Part shown: positions 1 to 8,650 of the stretch, one piece after another
How positions within the stretch are numbered: the first letter of the stretch is position 1
Layout: each line of letters begins with the position of its first letter
Assembly: GCA_963701385.1 (NCBI GenBank)
Contig: CAVOZW010000027.1
Coordinates: 372,001 to 436,000 of the forward strand
Origin: B30-G6 sp963701385
Lineage (GTDB): Bacteria > Desulfobacterota > Desulfobacteria > Desulfobacterales > B30-G6
Reading direction: 5' to 3'
DNA length: 64,000 bases
Made by a program: the position numbers and the translations under genes
Notes under the pieces: model-generated
Database searches by the model: none
The model's input: the letters and a program-made list of their open reading frames with translations, nothing else
What the model was told of the DNA's origin: nothing

Positions 1-1269
1 TACCATGACCGCGTTTTTGGCGCCTTTTTCGAGCGCTCCGAGCACTGTTTTGAATTCCCGGACGCAGAACTGTGATACTGTTTCGCGGTTCGATCCGCCT
101 GCCGGCCGGTGTCCGGTGTTGAGAGCCCAGCGAACGGTGTTGGCAAGCAAACTGGCCGCCAGGGTGCTCATTACGGCGACAAACCCGGCCATCATGGGCG
201 AATAATTGGAGACCAGGACATAAATCAGGATAATCACCGGTATAATAAAGTGCAGACCGTCTTTGATCACCTTCCAGACCCGGGGCAGGTTTTCTCTTGG
301 CTGCCCCTCCAGACCATATTTTTTGGCTTCATAGTGCACGAAAAAAAGTAGCGTCAGATAGTACATGATGGCTGGCGCCAGGGCCACTTTGATGATTGTG
401 AGATAGCTGGTGTTGGTGAACTCGGCCATTAAAAATGCGCCGGCGCCCATAATGGGTGGCATGAGCTGTCCGCCGGTGGAGGCGGCCGCTTCGATAGCAC
501 CGGCAACATGGGGGCGATAGCCCACCTTTTTCATCATTGGGATGGTGAAGGAACCTGTGGCCACAACGTTTCCGACGGCCGAACCGGATACCGAACCCAT
601 AAATCCGGATGCGATCACAGAGGTTTTCGCCGGACCGCCTGCAAAGCGCCCGGTAAGGGCGTACGCCAGATCGATGAAGAAGCTACCCCCGCCGGTGTAT
701 TCCAGAAAAGCCCCGAACAGAACGAAGACAAAGACGAAGGTTGCGGCCACGCCTATGGGCAGCCCGAAAATACCTTCGGTGGTCAACCATAGCGTGGTGC
801 TAATTCGCTCGATGCTGTAGCCCTTGTGTATGATCAGTTCCGGCATTAAGGGCCCGAAATAGGCATACAAAATGGCTGTTGCGCAGATTCCGGTCATAAT
901 CACACCGATCACGCGACGGCAGGCTTCTAACACCAGAAGGGTCCCGATGATGCTCACCACGATATCGCCGGTCAGCCAGTCGCCCTGGCGTTCGAAGATG
1001 ACCGTGAGGTTGCTGCAAATGTAATAGGTGCAGTACACAGCCGCTATTGCTAAGCACCAGTCCAGAAACACCCAGACATTCAGCTTGTCCTTACGAACCT
1101 TTTTAAAAGGGGGATGAAGCAGAAACGTGAGGCTCAAAATGGCGCCTAAATGGATGGAGCGCTGCACCAGGGCGGTCAGGGCCGCTATACCAGCCGTGTA
1201 TAGCTGGTATAGGCTTAACCCCACAGCGATAAGCATCACCACACGAGCCGTTGCAGCTAACCAGGGCAT
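1..1269 (-). CDS. TAXI-type TRAP transporter fused permease (partial)
   Basis: The minus-strand frame is open from the left edge to an ATG at 1269 and reads as a polytopic membrane protein of the fused small-plus-large (DctQM-like) TRAP permease family. Visible hallmarks are the glycine-rich segment SGSAVGNVVATGSFTIP, the EAAASTGGQLMPPIMGAGAF segment and the repeated hydrophobic helices. It would import a carboxylate or amino acid with the TAXI binding protein encoded upstream (1924-2889) using an ion gradient. The C-terminus lies outside the window. The start is doubtful: an ATG at 1336 has a much better ribosome site (CAGGAG) but sits in another frame (MPEQDVQEVT...), which suggests a one-base frameshift near 1270-1290. 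Substrate is unknown. Confidence 0.88.
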   Translation of the reverse strand, partial: MPWLAATARVVMLIAVGLSLYQLYTAGIAALTALVQRSIHLGAILSLTFLLHPPFKKVRKDKLNVWVFLDWCLAIAAVYCTYYICSNLTVIFERQGDWLTGDIVVSIIGTLLVLEACRRVIGVIMTGICATAILYAYFGPLMPELIIHKGYSIERISTTLWLTTEGIFGLPIGVAATFVFVFVLFGAFLEYTGGGSFFIDLAYALTGRFAGGPAKTSVIASGFMGSVSGSAVGNVVATGSFTIPMMKKVGYRPHVAGAIEAAASTGGQLMPPIMGAGAFLMAEFTNTSYLTIIKVALAPAIMYYLTLLFFVHYEAKKYGLEGQPRENLPRVWKVIKDGLHFIIPVIILIYVLVSNYSPMMAGFVAVMSTLAASLLANTVRWALNTGHRPAGGSNRETVSQFCVREFKTVLGALEKGAKNAVMV

Positions 1270-1370
1270 GGTTGCGGTCTTTTGGCAGGTTTGGCGTTTG
1301 CCTGCTTGTCACCTCCTGGACATCCTGTTCAGGCATGTTTAACTCCTGTTTCGCATGCTCGTTTGGGTCT

Positions 1371-1913
1371 TCAAATATCCAACCTTGGTGTCGCAGGATT
1401 CGGATGAATTTGACGCTTCAGGCGATGTAAAAGGCTCACCGGTTTGGCCGAAAACCGTACGGCCACGTGCGGTGCCATCGCGGAAAGATTGGTCCGGGTG
1501 CCACGCCAGATAACGGTATGGTTGACACCCGGGCTCCCTATCCTGAGCACAAAATTGCCCGTCGGCATGTGCATGTCTTCTATCACTTCAAAAGGGTCTC
1601 GATACACCAGTCTCCCCACACCGGGCATCCGGCCCATTCCGGCACCAAACTTTAAATAGCGTTCTTCTTCAATGTAAATTCGCCCGTCTTTATCGAGACT
1701 GTGTGTTTCCCAGATCGGGGCGTTTTCCACCGAGTGATAGTAATGTATGGTAAAGGGCTCACCCGGCTGAAGTGGCAAGACAAGCAAGGGCCGGCCGCCT
1801 TTTATGGGAACGATCGCCAGCTCGAGGCCTCCTGGCGCAACCCCCAATACAACCATCAGCAGAATGAGCAGCCCGGCCGCTGTCGAAACACTTATGCGGA
1901 CCAGCCTGCTCAA
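1371..1913 (-). CDS. DUF1850 domain protein of the TRAP operon
   Basis: The 180-residue product has one N-terminal membrane anchor (residues about 8-28) followed by a small extracytoplasmic domain. The motif FTIHYYHSVENAPIWETHSL, with its HSVE core, is the hallmark of DUF1850 proteins. These small proteins are known to sit between TAXI binding-protein and fused TRAP-permease genes, exactly as here: the gene starts 10 bp after the binding-protein stop and ends about 100 bp before the permease. Its biochemical role is not known; the context implies an accessory part of the transporter. Length and frame look intact. Confidence 0.8.
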   Translation of the reverse strand: MSRLVRISVSTAAGLLILLMVVLGVAPGGLELAIVPIKGGRPLLVLPLQPGEPFTIHYYHSVENAPIWETHSLDKDGRIYIEEERYLKFGAGMGRMPGVGRLVYRDPFEVIEDMHMPTGNFVLRIGSPGVNHTVIWRGTRTNLSAMAPHVAVRFSAKPVSLLHRLKRQIHPNPATPRLDI

Positions 1914-1923
1914 TGGTACAGCC

Positions 1924-2889
1924 TCATGGCATCAATTTCTCTGGTACTGAAATACCTACTTCCTTCAGGTATTTGATGGTGCCGGGGTGTAGCGGTATCG
2001 GCGAGTACTTCACCGCATTTTCCGGTGTCGTGTAGGCGGCGGAAGGATGAATTTTCAGCAGGAAATCATTTTTCTCATACAGAGCTTTGGCCAGTTCGTA
2101 GACCAGTTCGGTGTCCAGAGAAGCCTGACAGATCATTACGTTCCACACGCCGATGGTGGGTACCGGGTTATCCACGCCCCGATAAACACCTCCTGAAAGA
2201 TCCACAGATGAGTATTTGGAGTTGGCAGCTAGAATTTTACGGGTCTGCTCAGGTGTAAAAGCAATGATGTGAATATCGTGGGTGGTGGCCAGATCCAGAA
2301 TGGAACTGGTGCCGGGTCCCACTGACCAGACGCCTACGTCTATGGTTCCGTCTCTGAGGGCATTGGCGCTTTCAGTAAATGACAACCGGCTGTCCTTGAA
2401 GGAATCCAGGGGAATATCCAGGGCCTTAAAGACAGCTTCTGCCATGAAGTTTGTGCCGCTGCCCGGGCTGCCGCTGCTGATATTACGCCCCTTAATCTGC
2501 TCTATGTCTGTGATGCCGCTCTTTTTCAGGGTGGCGATCTGAAGCAGGTTCGGGTACATGATTGCCAGGGAAAGAATGTCGTGCTTCTTACCGTTGAATT
2601 TACCCGTGCCGTTCAAACCGGCATCGGCGACGTCTCCCATGACCTCTCCGATTACGGTTTCGCCCTTGTGGGCCAGTTTGACATTTTCCACGCTGGCACC
2701 GGTAACCTCTGCAACCGCTTTTACTCCGGGCACGTATTTTGACCAGATTTCAGCCACACCGCCACCATAGGGATAATAGATGCCGCCCGTACCACCGGTA
2801 CCGATACTGATAAAAGTGGTTTTGGCAGCAGCGGAACCCACGAAAAGCAAGCTAAGACAGAGACACAAAAGGATACTGATTCGTTTCAT
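1924..2889 (-). CDS. TAXI family TRAP transporter solute-binding protein
   Basis: The 321-residue product begins with a signal peptide (MKRISILLCLCLSLLF..., cleavage probably after SAAA). The mature start TTFISIGTGGTGGIYYPYGG is the classic N-terminus of TAXI (TRAP-associated extracytoplasmic immunogenic) binding proteins, and the GSPGSGTNFMAEAV and AYTTPENA segments fit the same family. It captures a small carboxylate or amino acid in the periplasm and hands it to the permease encoded downstream. The ATG at 2889 is chosen over the one at 2931 because GGGAGG lies at the right spacing before it and the signal peptide then starts cleanly. First transporter gene of the operon. Substrate cannot be read from sequence. 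Confidence 0.92.
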   Translation of the reverse strand: MKRISILLCLCLSLLFVGSAAAKTTFISIGTGGTGGIYYPYGGGVAEIWSKYVPGVKAVAEVTGASVENVKLAHKGETVIGEVMGDVADAGLNGTGKFNGKKHDILSLAIMYPNLLQIATLKKSGITDIEQIKGRNISSGSPGSGTNFMAEAVFKALDIPLDSFKDSRLSFTESANALRDGTIDVGVWSVGPGTSSILDLATTHDIHIIAFTPEQTRKILAANSKYSSVDLSGGVYRGVDNPVPTIGVWNVMICQASLDTELVYELAKALYEKNDFLLKIHPSAAYTTPENAVKYSPIPLHPGTIKYLKEVGISVPEKLMP

Positions 2890-2968
2890 GTTAACCTCCC
2901 ATCGATTGAACCCAAGGTTCATCATTGACACGGTTTAAGTCAAACCCGAGCTTTCAGTAATAGCTATG

Positions 2969-3385
2969 CTATGGCACGACCGTACTGATGTTTAAAACAA
3001 TTTCTTTAGGCTTAGCGGTCATTCCGGTAACCGGATATTCAAAGGATGCGGATTGGCCGGGTTCTACAAGACCGTCCTTGGTGGTCCTCGGTATCAAGCC
3101 GCCCACAGCTTTGCCATTGTCCAAAAAAATATGGATCCTGAATCGCTGGGGTGTGTCGCTGACATTCTTGATGGCCACGTTGAAATGCAGGACGTCTGCG
3201 CCTTCGTAATTTTTATAGAAGCATATAAAATCCGTCAGTTCCGCCTCCGGCGAAATCGACTGCTCCAATTTCCCGTCAGGGACACAAGGGGGCACGCCTC
3301 CGGCAAGGGAATACCCTGTAATGAAAACACTGATCATTACCCACATGAAAACGGACAAAGGCAAAAAACCGACAATTCGTTGCAT
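2969..3385 (-). CDS. secreted hypothetical protein upstream of TRAP operon
   Basis: The 138-residue product has a signal peptide (hydrophobic residues about 8-26, then AGG). The remainder predicts a single beta-sandwich-like domain: alternating hydrophobic strands such as LHFNVAIKNVSDTPQRFRIH, then a short C-terminal strand. This resembles small FxLYD/DUF-type periplasmic domains, but I cannot name a family. A strong ribosome site (AGGAGGGTGG) precedes the ATG. It lies 79 bp upstream of the TAXI binding protein on the same strand, so cotranscription is possible. The C-terminus NISTVVP at the stop looks natural. Function unknown. Confidence 0.6.
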   Translation of the reverse strand: MQRIVGFLPLSVFMWVMISVFITGYSLAGGVPPCVPDGKLEQSISPEAELTDFICFYKNYEGADVLHFNVAIKNVSDTPQRFRIHIFLDNGKAVGGLIPRTTKDGLVEPGQSASFEYPVTGMTAKPKEIVLNISTVVP

Positions 3386-3641
3386 TTTACCACCCTCCTT
3401 TATTGAGATTAAGCGCCTTATTTGAGCGAAATTGCGTCGTTTCAGGCCCGAAGAACCGAAGCAAGAAATAGCCTGCTAGTCTGCAGTTTGCTGCAGCGGT
3501 CGATATGTCAGCCCTTCGCCAAGAAGCGACACCTGCTCGATTGATACCATCGGCCATAAGATATCATTTGTGTCGTCACACGAGTTCGGCGATGTTGACC
3601 TTGTTGATGTACATTAGGATCATGTTTAGAGGTACCGAATT

Positions 3642-3672
3642 ACTTGACATATCTATTTGATATATGTCAAGT
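3642..3672. promoter_or_regulatory. perfect 11-bp inverted repeat, operator candidate
   Basis: ACTTGACATAT (3642-3652) is repeated exactly inverted at 3662-3672 with a 9-bp spacer. It lies 64 bp upstream of the L-2-hydroxyglutarate oxidase gene, inside a 350-bp gene-free stretch (3386-3735) that otherwise shows nothing I recognise. Arm length and position suit a dimeric repressor site; there is no T-tract, so a terminator is less likely. Which regulator binds is unknown. Confidence 0.4.
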
Positions 3673-3735
3673 CTATTTCATCGACTCTAACTGCTTGATA
3701 ATATTGATCCGTAGTAATGATAGGTTTCAAATGAT

Positions 3736-4947
3736 ATGCGATACGATATTATTGTCATTGGCGGAGGGATTGTCGGCCTGTCGACTGCCTGGCAGTTGAA
3801 AAAACGGTATCCCGAAAAACGTATGTTGGTGCTGGAAAAAGAACCTCAACCCGCCCTGCATCAAACAGGTCATAACAGCGGTGTCATTCACGCTGGGGTT
3901 TATTATGAGCCCGGCAGCTTGAAAGCGGATTTCTGCATCCGCGGGGCCGCTCAAACAATGGCCTTTTGCCAGGAGCACGGCCTGCCGTACGAGCAATGCG
4001 GGAAGCTTCTTGTCGCTACAAATTCTATGGAATACGAGCGTATGAAAGCACTGCAGATACGGTGTACTCAAAACGGAATCGACAATCAGCGCCTGTCGGA
4101 AACAGAGCTTCGAAAACGCGAACCTGCAATTATCGGAAACGGCGCATTGTTTATACCTGCAACCGGCATCACCGATTATCGAAAAATTTGTGTAAAAATG
4201 ACCCAGCTGTTTGTGGATCTGGGGGGTAAGGTTCGTTTGCGAACGGAAGTCAAGGCCATTCGGGAGCGTTCGAATACGGTTGATATCATTTTGGGGGCAG
4301 AAACGGTTGTCGGCCGATATGTGATTGCCTGCGGCGGTTTGATGGCCGATCGCTTGGCCCGCATGATGCAAATCGATATAGATTTTCGCATCGTCCCATT
4401 TCGGGGCGAGTACTACCAACTGCCCCGCAAACACAAAAAGATCATCCAGCACCTGATTTATCCGATTCCGGATCCTGATTTGCCTTTTTTGGGTGTTCAT
4501 TTAACCCGCATGGTCGACGGTTGCGTAACTTTAGGACCCAATGCTGTATTGGGTTGGAAACGAGAGGGTTACGGACGTTTTAACCTGAATTTGAGAGACG
4601 TTGGAGAGATGCTGATCTTTCCCGGGTTTTGGAAAGTTGTCACATCTAACCTTAAATCAGGATTTGACGAGATGCGGGATTCCTTGTACTTGCCGGGTTA
4701 CTTAGAACGCGTGCGCAAATATTGTCCACAACTGAAACGCAGTGATTTGTTGCCCTATCCTGCGGGCATTCGAGCCCAGGCGGTAAAAAAAGACGGCCGT
4801 CTGGTGCATGATTTTCTGTTCGCCGAGAGCCCTCGCTCGTTGCATGTCTGCAATGCGCCCTCACCGGCAGCAACATCGGCATTGCCCATCGGTGCCTACC
4901 TGTGTCAAAAAGTGGCCGAGAAGCTGAATATCAAAGGGGTTTTTTGA
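3736..4947 (+). CDS. lhgO: L-2-hydroxyglutarate oxidase (LhgO/YgaF family)
   Basis: The 403-residue FAD enzyme oxidises L-2-hydroxyglutarate to 2-oxoglutarate and passes electrons to the membrane quinone pool or another acceptor. The N-terminal Rossmann signature GGGIVG lies at residues 9-14. The segment QTGHNSGVIHAGVYY (about 43-57) is a strong family hallmark, as are the central FRGEYYQL and the C-terminal GIRAQAV and HVCNAPSPAATSALPIG, which line the FAD site. Length matches the family (about 400). The ribosome site before ATG 3736 is weak (AGG at distance). A small sulfite reductase gene follows 73 bp downstream on the same strand. The inverted repeat at 3642-3672 may control both. Confidence 0.9.
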   Translation: MRYDIIVIGGGIVGLSTAWQLKKRYPEKRMLVLEKEPQPALHQTGHNSGVIHAGVYYEPGSLKADFCIRGAAQTMAFCQEHGLPYEQCGKLLVATNSMEYERMKALQIRCTQNGIDNQRLSETELRKREPAIIGNGALFIPATGITDYRKICVKMTQLFVDLGGKVRLRTEVKAIRERSNTVDIILGAETVVGRYVIACGGLMADRLARMMQIDIDFRIVPFRGEYYQLPRKHKKIIQHLIYPIPDPDLPFLGVHLTRMVDGCVTLGPNAVLGWKREGYGRFNLNLRDVGEMLIFPGFWKVVTSNLKSGFDEMRDSLYLPGYLERVRKYCPQLKRSDLLPYPAGIRAQAVKKDGRLVHDFLFAESPRSLHVCNAPSPAATSALPIGAYLCQKVAEKLNIKGVF

Positions 4948-5020
4948 AGTGTTTTAAGGTGCAAATGCACAATCGTGCGCAATACAATAACAATAAAACA
5001 GGACCACCATGGAGGTTTAG

Positions 5021-5677
5021 ATGCTTAAATTAGGTGAAAAAGGCGCAATACTACAACGTGACAAACAAACCTACGCTATCGCCCCCCACATTCCCTGTGG
5101 TATCGTCACGCCTACGCTACTTCGAAGGATCGCCGATGTATCCGAAAAATTCCATGCGCAAGCCATTAAGATCACCGGAGCGAATCGAATAGCGATTATC
5201 GGGCTGAAGGAGGAACACATCGACCAGGTTTGGGATGCGTTGCAGTTGGACAAGGGCGCCGCAGTGGGTCTTTGTGTTCGAAGCGTCAGGTCTTGTCCGG
5301 GAACCACGTATTGCAAGCTAGGCCAACAGGACGCTCTGGGCATCGGCATGCAACTGGATAAGCGTTACCACGGCAAACAATTGCCAGGGAAATTCAAGAT
5401 GGCCGTGTCTGGGTGTCGCTTGAGCTGTGCCGAGTCTTGGGTGCGCGATATTGGCCTGATCGGACAAAAAGACGGTTGGCAGATTGTCATAGGTGGTAAC
5501 GTGGGCGCCGAGCCTCGAATTGGTCAGCCGATCACTTCGGGCCTGGATGATGCCCATGCATTACAAGCCGTGGACGCCCTTGTTCAATGCTATCAGGAAA
5601 GCGCAAATAAGGGCGAACGCCTTGGCAAACTGATCGAACGGATTGGAATAGAACGATTCGAATCCGTCTTCATTTAG
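5021..5677 (+). CDS. small assimilatory-type siroheme sulfite reductase
   Basis: The 218-residue protein carries the siroheme-[4Fe4S] ligand set of sulfite/nitrite reductases: C92-x5-C98 (CPGTTYC) and C132-x3-C136 (CRLSC). An N-terminal ferredoxin-like half domain (about 25-85) precedes it. The length and single-copy architecture match the low-molecular-weight, low-spin assimilatory sulfite reductase known from Desulfovibrio and methanogens, rather than the two-subunit Dsr enzyme. Predicted reaction: six-electron reduction of sulfite to sulfide, electron donor unknown. A good ribosome site (GGAGG) precedes ATG 5021. No flavoprotein or ferredoxin partner is encoded beside it. A nitrite-reductase role cannot be excluded. 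Confidence 0.8.
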   Translation: MLKLGEKGAILQRDKQTYAIAPHIPCGIVTPTLLRRIADVSEKFHAQAIKITGANRIAIIGLKEEHIDQVWDALQLDKGAAVGLCVRSVRSCPGTTYCKLGQQDALGIGMQLDKRYHGKQLPGKFKMAVSGCRLSCAESWVRDIGLIGQKDGWQIVIGGNVGAEPRIGQPITSGLDDAHALQAVDALVQCYQESANKGERLGKLIERIGIERFESVFI

Positions 5678-5771
5678 GCGCCCCCATGCATATCAAAATG
5701 CCCTTGACAAGGGCCGGGACAAGACCGTTGCAATAATTTTTCGGCCTCTAAGCCATACGAAGGCATCTCGA

Positions 5772-5798
5772 AACGCCGAGGGGTGATGCCTCGGCGTT
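5772..5798. terminator. hairpin between convergent genes
   Basis: A perfect 10-bp stem (AACGCCGAGG, 5772-5781, against 5789-5798) with a 7-base loop lies between the convergent sulfite reductase (ending 5677) and CBM48 gene (ending 5830). Position suits a bidirectional terminator, though no clear T-tract follows on either side. Confidence 0.5.
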
Positions 5799-5829
5799 AA
5801 TGCTAACCTTGTTTTGGGTTGGCGTTGGG

Positions 5830-6123
5830 TTATTTTTTAACCTCGACAATATTGTTCTGACTTCCAAAACAATTCGAACAAACTTGCCCGTTTCTCGGAT
5901 CCATCTGCCAACGGCCGTCGACCAGGAACTTGTACTCGTATTTTCCGGTCGGAATGACGGCATCTTTTTTCCAGGTACCGTTGGCCTTTTTTTTCATCTG
6001 ATGTTTTTTCTCGTTCCAACGGTTAAAATCCCCCACCAAAACCACCTGCTCGGCATCGGGTGCGTTGAACGTGAAGGTAACCCTTCGTTTCTTCTTTTTT
6101 TCGGACACTGTCTTTGCCGTCAT
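5830..6123 (-). CDS. stand-alone CBM48 glycogen-binding module protein
   Basis: The 97-residue protein is essentially one isoamylase-N/AMPK-beta type carbohydrate-binding module (CBM48). Residues about 14-90 contain the typical VTFTFNAPDAEQVVLVGDFN start, NRWNE, and GKYEYKFLVDGRWQMDP, in which aromatic residues contact glucan. A short lysine-rich N-terminus precedes it. No catalytic domain is present. It lies 20 bp downstream of the glycogen phosphorylase gene on the same strand, so it probably tethers the phosphorylase to glycogen or senses glycogen. The module also contains CSNC (a Cys pair), unusual for such modules. GGAGACAATGCC precedes the start. Confidence 0.85.
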   Translation of the reverse strand: MTAKTVSEKKKKRRVTFTFNAPDAEQVVLVGDFNRWNEKKHQMKKKANGTWKKDAVIPTGKYEYKFLVDGRWQMDPRNGQVCSNCFGSQNNIVEVKK

Positions 6124-6143
6124 GGCATTGTCTCCTTTCGGGT

Positions 6144-8279
6144 CTAGCCCTGTGTTTGTTTCAAGCCTTTAATATAAAGCTTTTCGATGTATTCCTTGAC
6201 CATCCGCCTGGCAGAGAACATCGGTGCACAACGTTTAATGGACGCTTTCATTATACGGACCCACGCTTCTGGGATACCATCTTCAGAAACCTTGTAATAC
6301 AAAGGAATGATATCCTGCTCGAGGATTCGATAGAGCGCTTCCGCGTCATGGCGGTCTCTATCTCCATCTAGCTCTTCGTGACCGAAGGCCCAGCCGTTTT
6401 CCCCGTTGAAACCCTCTTCCCACCAGCCATCCATTAGGCTTAAATGCGGCACACCATTGATGGCGGCCTTCATTCCGCTGGTGCCGCTGGCCTCCATGGG
6501 TGGCACGGGGTTGTTGAGCCAGACATCCACCCCGTGAACCAGGTATTGTGCCAGCTGTTCTCCATAATCTTCGACAAAAGCAATTCTGCCCCCCATCTCG
6601 GGATCGCGGGCCGTATTGAATATTTTCTGAAGAAGTTGTTTGCCGGGGTCATCGGCCGGATGGGCCTTGCCGGAAAATATTATTTGAATTGGATGCCAGC
6701 GATCATTCAGCAGTTTTTTCAAGCGATCGAGATCATAGAAAACGAGATCGGCCCGCTTGTAGGTGGCAAAGCGACGGGCAAATCCCAAGGTCAACACGGA
6801 CGGATCCAGCAAGGCCCCCCCGGACAAAACAATCGAGGGGTTGGCACGATCGCTTGTCCAGCGCCTGCGGGAGCGCTCCCGTATGGCATCGATCAATTTA
6901 ATCTTCAGCCAGTAATGCGTGTTCCAGAGTTCGTGGTCCGGTATCTTGTCGATCATTTCCCACAACAGCGGGCTGTCGTGATCGTCGATCCAGTCCGGTC
7001 CAAGGTATTTATTGAATAACAGCATTATCTTGGGTTCGATCCAGGTTGGAACGTGAACGCCATTGGTGACATGTCCGATGGGCACGTTCTCCTCGGGCAG
7101 ATCGGGCCACAACGACTGCCACATACGCCGGGAAACCTGGCCGTGCCGTTTGCTGACCCCGTTTCGATATTGCGACATGCGCAGGGCGAACGCCGTCATG
7201 TTGAATCCCGCCTCCGGATTCATAGGGTGAATGCCCATCTGGAGAAACCGGTCTCGATCCAACCCCAAAGCGGGCCAGTAGGTGTTAAAATACTTTTCCA
7301 TCAAAAAAAACGGGAACACATCATGGCCTGCAGGTACAGGCGTGTGGGTGGTGAAAACCGTGCTGCGCCTGACAGCGTCCAATGCTTCTTCGTAATTCAT
7401 TCCCTTGTGCATGCGGTCCTTGATCCCTTCCAGCAGGGCCAAAGCGGCATGGCCTTCATTCAGATGAATCATTGACAGCTCGATGTTCAGATGCTCCAGC
7501 ACTTCTGAACCGCCGATCCCCAAAACGATTTCCTGGCGAAGTCGCTGCTCCTGATCACCGATATAGAGACGTGCGGATATACCCCGGTTCCAGGGATCGT
7601 TTCTATCGATGTCTGTATCGATCAGGTAAAGGTCCACCCTGCCAACGGATATTTTCCAGACTGCCACGTAAATAGGCGGTTCGATCAGGGGAACCCGGAC
7701 CACCATCTGACTTCCGTCACTGTTCAAGACTTTTGAAATGGAAGCGTTTTCACGCTCGAAATGCTGGGAGATATTTTCCTGCCAGCCGTCGTCTTGTATT
7801 CTTTGAAGCAGATATCCTTGGGGATACATAAACCCGACGGCAACCAATGGAATCCTTAAATCACTGCATTCCTTGATGTAATCTCCGGCTAAAAAACCCA
7901 AGCCCCCGGCATAGAACGGCAGCGAGCGATGCAGTCCGTATTCGGCGGAAAAATAGGCGATGGATTTTATTTCCTGGTTAGGAATACGCTCAGCAAAAGG
8001 GTCTGGCGCTGTTTGGATATATTTTTGAAATTGAAAATAGCTTACATCATAGTAACGCAAATAATCCGGATTTTCGGCGGCCGATACCACAATGCCCGTC
8101 GGAATCTCTTTGAGCATTCTGACCGGGTTGTGACCGCTATCCTTCCAGGCCTGGCGATCCAACATTTTAAAAAGCATTCTCGCTTCCGGATGCCAGCTCC
8201 ACCAGAGATTCCCGGCCAGTTCCCCAAGACCTTTTAGCCGTTCCGGAAGTTCGGGAAATTCATTTTGTTGAAGTCTCAT
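6144..8279 (-). CDS. glgP: alpha-glucan (glycogen) phosphorylase
   Basis: The 711-residue enzyme releases glucose-1-phosphate from alpha-1,4-glucans using phosphate and PLP. It belongs to the shorter bacterial branch (about 700 residues) that lacks the animal regulatory N-terminus. Visible family landmarks are YFSAEYGLH, GGLGFLAGDYIKE, HTPVPAGHDVF and the PLP-lysine region EASGTSGMKAAINGV at about residue 595. N-terminal LPERLKGLGELAGNLWWSW is typical of this branch. The CBM48 gene follows 20 bp downstream. No other glycogen genes lie in the window. Upstream (8280-8650) is a 371-bp gene-free stretch holding one small repeat copy. Confidence 0.93.
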   Translation of the reverse strand: MRLQQNEFPELPERLKGLGELAGNLWWSWHPEARMLFKMLDRQAWKDSGHNPVRMLKEIPTGIVVSAAENPDYLRYYDVSYFQFQKYIQTAPDPFAERIPNQEIKSIAYFSAEYGLHRSLPFYAGGLGFLAGDYIKECSDLRIPLVAVGFMYPQGYLLQRIQDDGWQENISQHFERENASISKVLNSDGSQMVVRVPLIEPPIYVAVWKISVGRVDLYLIDTDIDRNDPWNRGISARLYIGDQEQRLRQEIVLGIGGSEVLEHLNIELSMIHLNEGHAALALLEGIKDRMHKGMNYEEALDAVRRSTVFTTHTPVPAGHDVFPFFLMEKYFNTYWPALGLDRDRFLQMGIHPMNPEAGFNMTAFALRMSQYRNGVSKRHGQVSRRMWQSLWPDLPEENVPIGHVTNGVHVPTWIEPKIMLLFNKYLGPDWIDDHDSPLLWEMIDKIPDHELWNTHYWLKIKLIDAIRERSRRRWTSDRANPSIVLSGGALLDPSVLTLGFARRFATYKRADLVFYDLDRLKKLLNDRWHPIQIIFSGKAHPADDPGKQLLQKIFNTARDPEMGGRIAFVEDYGEQLAQYLVHGVDVWLNNPVPPMEASGTSGMKAAINGVPHLSLMDGWWEEGFNGENGWAFGHEELDGDRDRHDAEALYRILEQDIIPLYYKVSEDGIPEAWVRIMKASIKRCAPMFSARRMVKEYIEKLYIKGLKQTQG

Positions 8280-8405
8280 GTTGTGCGACGCTCCATGGGT
8301 CAGTAAATCGGTTTTGAAGGGGTAAGCAAAAAGGGATCTTTAAAAAAATTGCATTCAGGTGGACGTTTGAAAAAAAGAGTGCTTTTTCATGCGTTGGGAG
8401 TCGCC

Positions 8406-8440
8406 TTGAACCGCAACAGCTTGCTGCGAGGCTCTTCAAT
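8406..8440 (-). repeat. palindromic repeat family A, short derivative
   Basis: TTGAACCGCAACAG runs straight into GCTGCGAGG...TCTTCAA, the two outer ends of the repeat family described at 34034-34116, with the centre deleted. It is the only recognisable feature in the 8280-8650 gap upstream of glgP and hlyD. Confidence 0.65.
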
Positions 8441-8650
8441 AGGTCCACCCGAAGGTAATCGCTTCTTATTTAGAACCGATAACCCATTCGTTGTCAATAT
8501 CTTTTGCGCTTAGCCTGTCAACCCAAGTGAACTTGGCAAAAAGAATTCTCGAAGCGATCCGCCACCGACGTCCATGGGCGTTAATTCTTTCTGTGTTGAA
8601 CACGCCAGTCAAAAAATGTTATAAGGCCATTTTACGGAGCGGAGGTCAAA

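Noticed and set aside
6444..7019. Long plus-strand open frame of 191 codons
   Set aside because: It is antisense to glgP, whose minus-strand frame has clear phosphorylase motifs. The plus frame shows no domain.
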